Of a stretch of DNA of 64,000 bases, positions 62,401-64,000 are shown piece by piece. Made by a program: the position numbers and the translations under genes. The stretch is from Pantoea sp. RIT-PI-b (GTDB taxonomy: Bacteria; Pseudomonadota; Gammaproteobacteria; Enterobacterales; Enterobacteriaceae): assembly GCF_001187905.1 (NCBI RefSeq), contig NZ_LGIS01000012.1, positions 744,001 through 808,000 on the forward strand. Reading direction: 5' to 3'. The notes beneath the pieces were generated by a model, which had not been told where the DNA came from, ran no database searches, and saw nothing but the letters and a program-made list of their open reading frames with translations. Each line of letters starts with the position of its first letter. Position 1 is the stretch's first letter.

Positions 62401-63507
62401 ATGAAAAACAACGGCGCGCTCGCGCTCTCAACGCCGGGCAAAGCGTTCAACTCACGCGAAAGCCTGATTCTGCTGCTGTTAAAACTGCGTACCTTTATTG
62501 CGCTGTTCCTGATTGTCGGTTTCTTTGCCATTACCGTGCCGGATTTCCTCGCGGTCGGCAGCATGGTGATCATGGTGAAACACATCGCCATTAACGCCTT
62601 CCTCGCGCTCGGCATCACCTTTGTCATTATCACTGCGGGCATCGATCTCTCCATCGGCGCTACGCTCGGCCTGTGCGGCATGATTGCCGGCTGGCTAATC
62701 ACCAAAGGCATTGTGCTGCCGATGTTCGGCATCGCCATCTTCCCCAGCGTGTGGGTGATCGTGCCGATTGTATTGCTGATTGGCGGAGTGATAGGCGCGG
62801 CGAATGGCTGGATCATCACCCGCTATAACGTGGCGCCGTTCATCTGCACGCTCGGCACCATGTACATCCTGCGCGGCACCGCGATGCTTACTTCGGGAGG
62901 CGAAACCTTTCCCGGCTTGCAGGGCAATGAAATGCTCGGTAACACCGGATTTGACAAGATCGGCGCCGGCTATTTTCTCGGCTTGCCGTGGGCCATCTGG
63001 ATGATGGTGCTGCTGGCGCTGGTGATCGCGTACGTTGCGCGGCGCCTGCCGTTTGGCCGCCAGGTTTATGCCATTGGCGATAACGAACGCGCGGCGGAAC
63101 TCTCGGGCGTGAAGGTGAAGTCGGTAAAAATCTGGGTATATGCCATTTCCGGTTTCTGCGCGGCAATTGCCGGCATCGTGGTCTCTTCACAGTTGGTGGC
63201 CAGCCATCCGGCGAACGGTACCTCATTCGAAATGAACGCCATCGCTGCGGTGGTGCTGGGCGGCACGTCGCTGGCCGGTGGACGCGGCACCATCCTCGGT
63301 ACGCTAATTGGCGCTTTCGTCATCGGTTTCCTCGCCGACGGATTAATCATGATGGGGGTGAGCGAGTTCTGGCAGATGGTGATCAAAGGCATTGTGATTA
63401 TTGTGGCGGTGATCATCGATCAGATGCAGAGCCGCATGCAGCAGAAAGCGGCGGTGGTGGCGCAGAAAGCGCTGATTGAGGAGGGCGTTAGCCCGGCAAA
63501 AAGTTAA
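62401..63507 (+). CDS. Sugar ABC transporter permease (RbsC type)
   Basis: 368-residue membrane protein with about ten hydrophobic segments and the family motifs ITAGIDLSIGATLGL, NGWIITRYNVAPFICTLGT, GRQVYAIGDNERAAELSG and VVLGGTSLAGGRGT. It begins with a soluble N-terminal stretch of about 25 residues. Forms the importer with the preceding ATPase and binding protein. Followed by a hairpin terminator before the transketolase gene. Confidence 0.92.
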   Translation: MKNNGALALSTPGKAFNSRESLILLLLKLRTFIALFLIVGFFAITVPDFLAVGSMVIMVKHIAINAFLALGITFVIITAGIDLSIGATLGLCGMIAGWLITKGIVLPMFGIAIFPSVWVIVPIVLLIGGVIGAANGWIITRYNVAPFICTLGTMYILRGTAMLTSGGETFPGLQGNEMLGNTGFDKIGAGYFLGLPWAIWMMVLLALVIAYVARRLPFGRQVYAIGDNERAAELSGVKVKSVKIWVYAISGFCAAIAGIVVSSQLVASHPANGTSFEMNAIAAVVLGGTSLAGGRGTILGTLIGAFVIGFLADGLIMMGVSEFWQMVIKGIVIIVAVIIDQMQSRMQQKAAVVAQKALIEEGVSPAKS

Positions 63508-63514
63508 TCGGTTG

Positions 63515-63546
63515 GGTGCAGGCGCCGATTGTCTGCACCTTTTTTT
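63515..63546 (+). terminator. Terminator after the sugar permease
   Basis: Stem GGTGCAG (63515-63521) and CTGCACC (63533-63539) followed by seven T. The loop of eleven bases is long, so read-through into the transketolase gene is possible. Confidence 0.75.
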
Positions 63547-63555
63547 ATTCATCGA

Positions 63556-63567
63556 GAATAAATATTC
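63556..63567. promoter_or_regulatory. Second GAATA-N2-TATTC operator candidate
   Basis: GAATAAATATTC has the same arms and spacing as the palindrome core at 59304-59315 and lies 28 bp before the transketolase ATG. It suggests that the downstream enzymes are controlled by the same regulator as the transporter. Confidence 0.5.
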
Positions 63568-63595
63568 ATCCATGCTTTAAAATTCAGAGGTGTCT

Positions 63596-64000
63596 ATGAA
63601 TCCTTTCAAATATTCGGTAGCGGATCTGGCCGCCAAAGCGCGCGCTGTGCGCCGTCGCATCATCCAGCTTAACGCTGGGAGCCCGGCTGGTGGGCACACC
63701 GGTGCCGATCTCTCCCAGGTAGAGATTCTCACCGCGCTCTATTTCCGCATTCTTAACTGCGCGCCGGATCGCACCAACGATCCGCAACGCGACATCTATA
63801 TCCAGTCGAAAGGCCATGCCGTCGGCGGTTATTACTGCGTGCTGGCGGAAGCGGGCTATTTCCCTACCGAATGGCTGCCGACGTATCAGCATGCTGATTC
63901 ACATCTGCCGGGCCATCCGGTACGACAGAAAACGCCGGGGGTTGAACTGAACACCGGTGCGCTGGGACACGGATTACCGGTCGCCGTCGGCATTGCGCTG
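63596..64000 (+). CDS. Transketolase-like N-terminal subunit (cut by window end)
   Basis: The frame is open from the ATG at 63596 to the window end (135 codons). It reads as the thiamine-diphosphate-binding N-terminal subunit of a split transketolase: AGSPAGGHTGADLSQVEILT, the SKGHAVGGYY motif and LNTGALGHGLPVAVG. The substrate is not certain. Split transketolases beside ribose-type transporters handle unusual pentose phosphates, for example apulose 4-phosphate in D-apiose use. The partner C-terminal subunit should follow beyond the window. Confidence 0.88.
   Translation, partial: MNPFKYSVADLAAKARAVRRRIIQLNAGSPAGGHTGADLSQVEILTALYFRILNCAPDRTNDPQRDIYIQSKGHAVGGYYCVLAEAGYFPTEWLPTYQHADSHLPGHPVRQKTPGVELNTGALGHGLPVAVGIAL

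Overview
The window is a chromosomal segment of a gamma-proteobacterium of the order Enterobacterales. Gene order from rne to icd follows Escherichia coli closely: rne, rluC, yceF, yceD-rpmF-plsX-fabHDG-acpP-fabF-pabC-mltG-tmk-holB-ycfH, ptsG, hinT-ycfL-lpoB-thiK-nagZ-ycfP, ndh, ycfJ, mfd, lolCDE, cobB, potABCD, pepT, roxA, phoQP, purB-hflD-mnmA, nudJ, rluE, icd. Several E. coli neighbours are missing (fhuE, bhsA/comR/ldtC, ycfT, nagK). With a pectin-type module and several families of palindromic intergenic repeats, this best fits an Erwiniaceae genome (Pantoea/Erwinia group). The genus is an inference from gene order and protein similarity recalled from memory; no database was searched.

Region by region. 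1-4.6 kb: RNase E (cut by the window start, no stop seen) divergent from rluC, then yceF. 4.7-15.2 kb: one long co-directional block for ribosomal protein L32, fatty acid and phospholipid synthesis, folate, peptidoglycan lytic transglycosylase, dTMP kinase and DNA polymerase delta-prime. 15.2-17.1 kb: ptsG with recognisable CRP, Mlc and SgrS target sites. 17.1-20.1 kb: an accessory two-gene operon (GPH transporter plus GH105 unsaturated rhamnogalacturonyl hydrolase) behind a near-consensus KdgR box. 20.2-26.4 kb: hinT to ycfJ, with a perfect FNR box before ndh. 26.5-40.2 kb: mfd, the Lol lipoprotein-release transporter, cobB, spermidine/putrescine uptake and pepT. 40.2-40.7 kb: a MITE-like element with 37-bp terminal inverted repeats. 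40.7-50 kb: roxA, phoPQ with an autoregulatory PhoP box, purB, hflD, mnmA, nudJ, rluE and icd.

From 50 kb the window is accessory: an AT-rich gtrAB pair beside the icd 3' end without the usual third serotype gene, flanked by two near-identical terminator hairpins; a YbdG-like MscS channel; a run of small orphan genes (52.9-55.7 kb), including a 59-residue ORF and a protein joining a CsbD-like start to a DUF883-like membrane anchor; a beta-lactamase-fold protein with a degenerate metal motif; ldcA and emtA. From 58.2 kb to the end lies a carbohydrate locus: SorC-family regulator, divergent ribose-type ABC transporter with a DUF2291 lipoprotein, and a split transketolase N-subunit running off the window. 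The same palindrome core (GAATA-N2-TATTC) lies before both the binding-protein gene and the transketolase gene, so both are probably under one regulator.

No rRNA, tRNA, CRISPR array, insertion sequence with a transposase, or intact prophage was seen. The most unusual items are the repeat elements at 16981, 26455, 34791 and 40280, the gtrAB insertion, and the sugar/transketolase locus.
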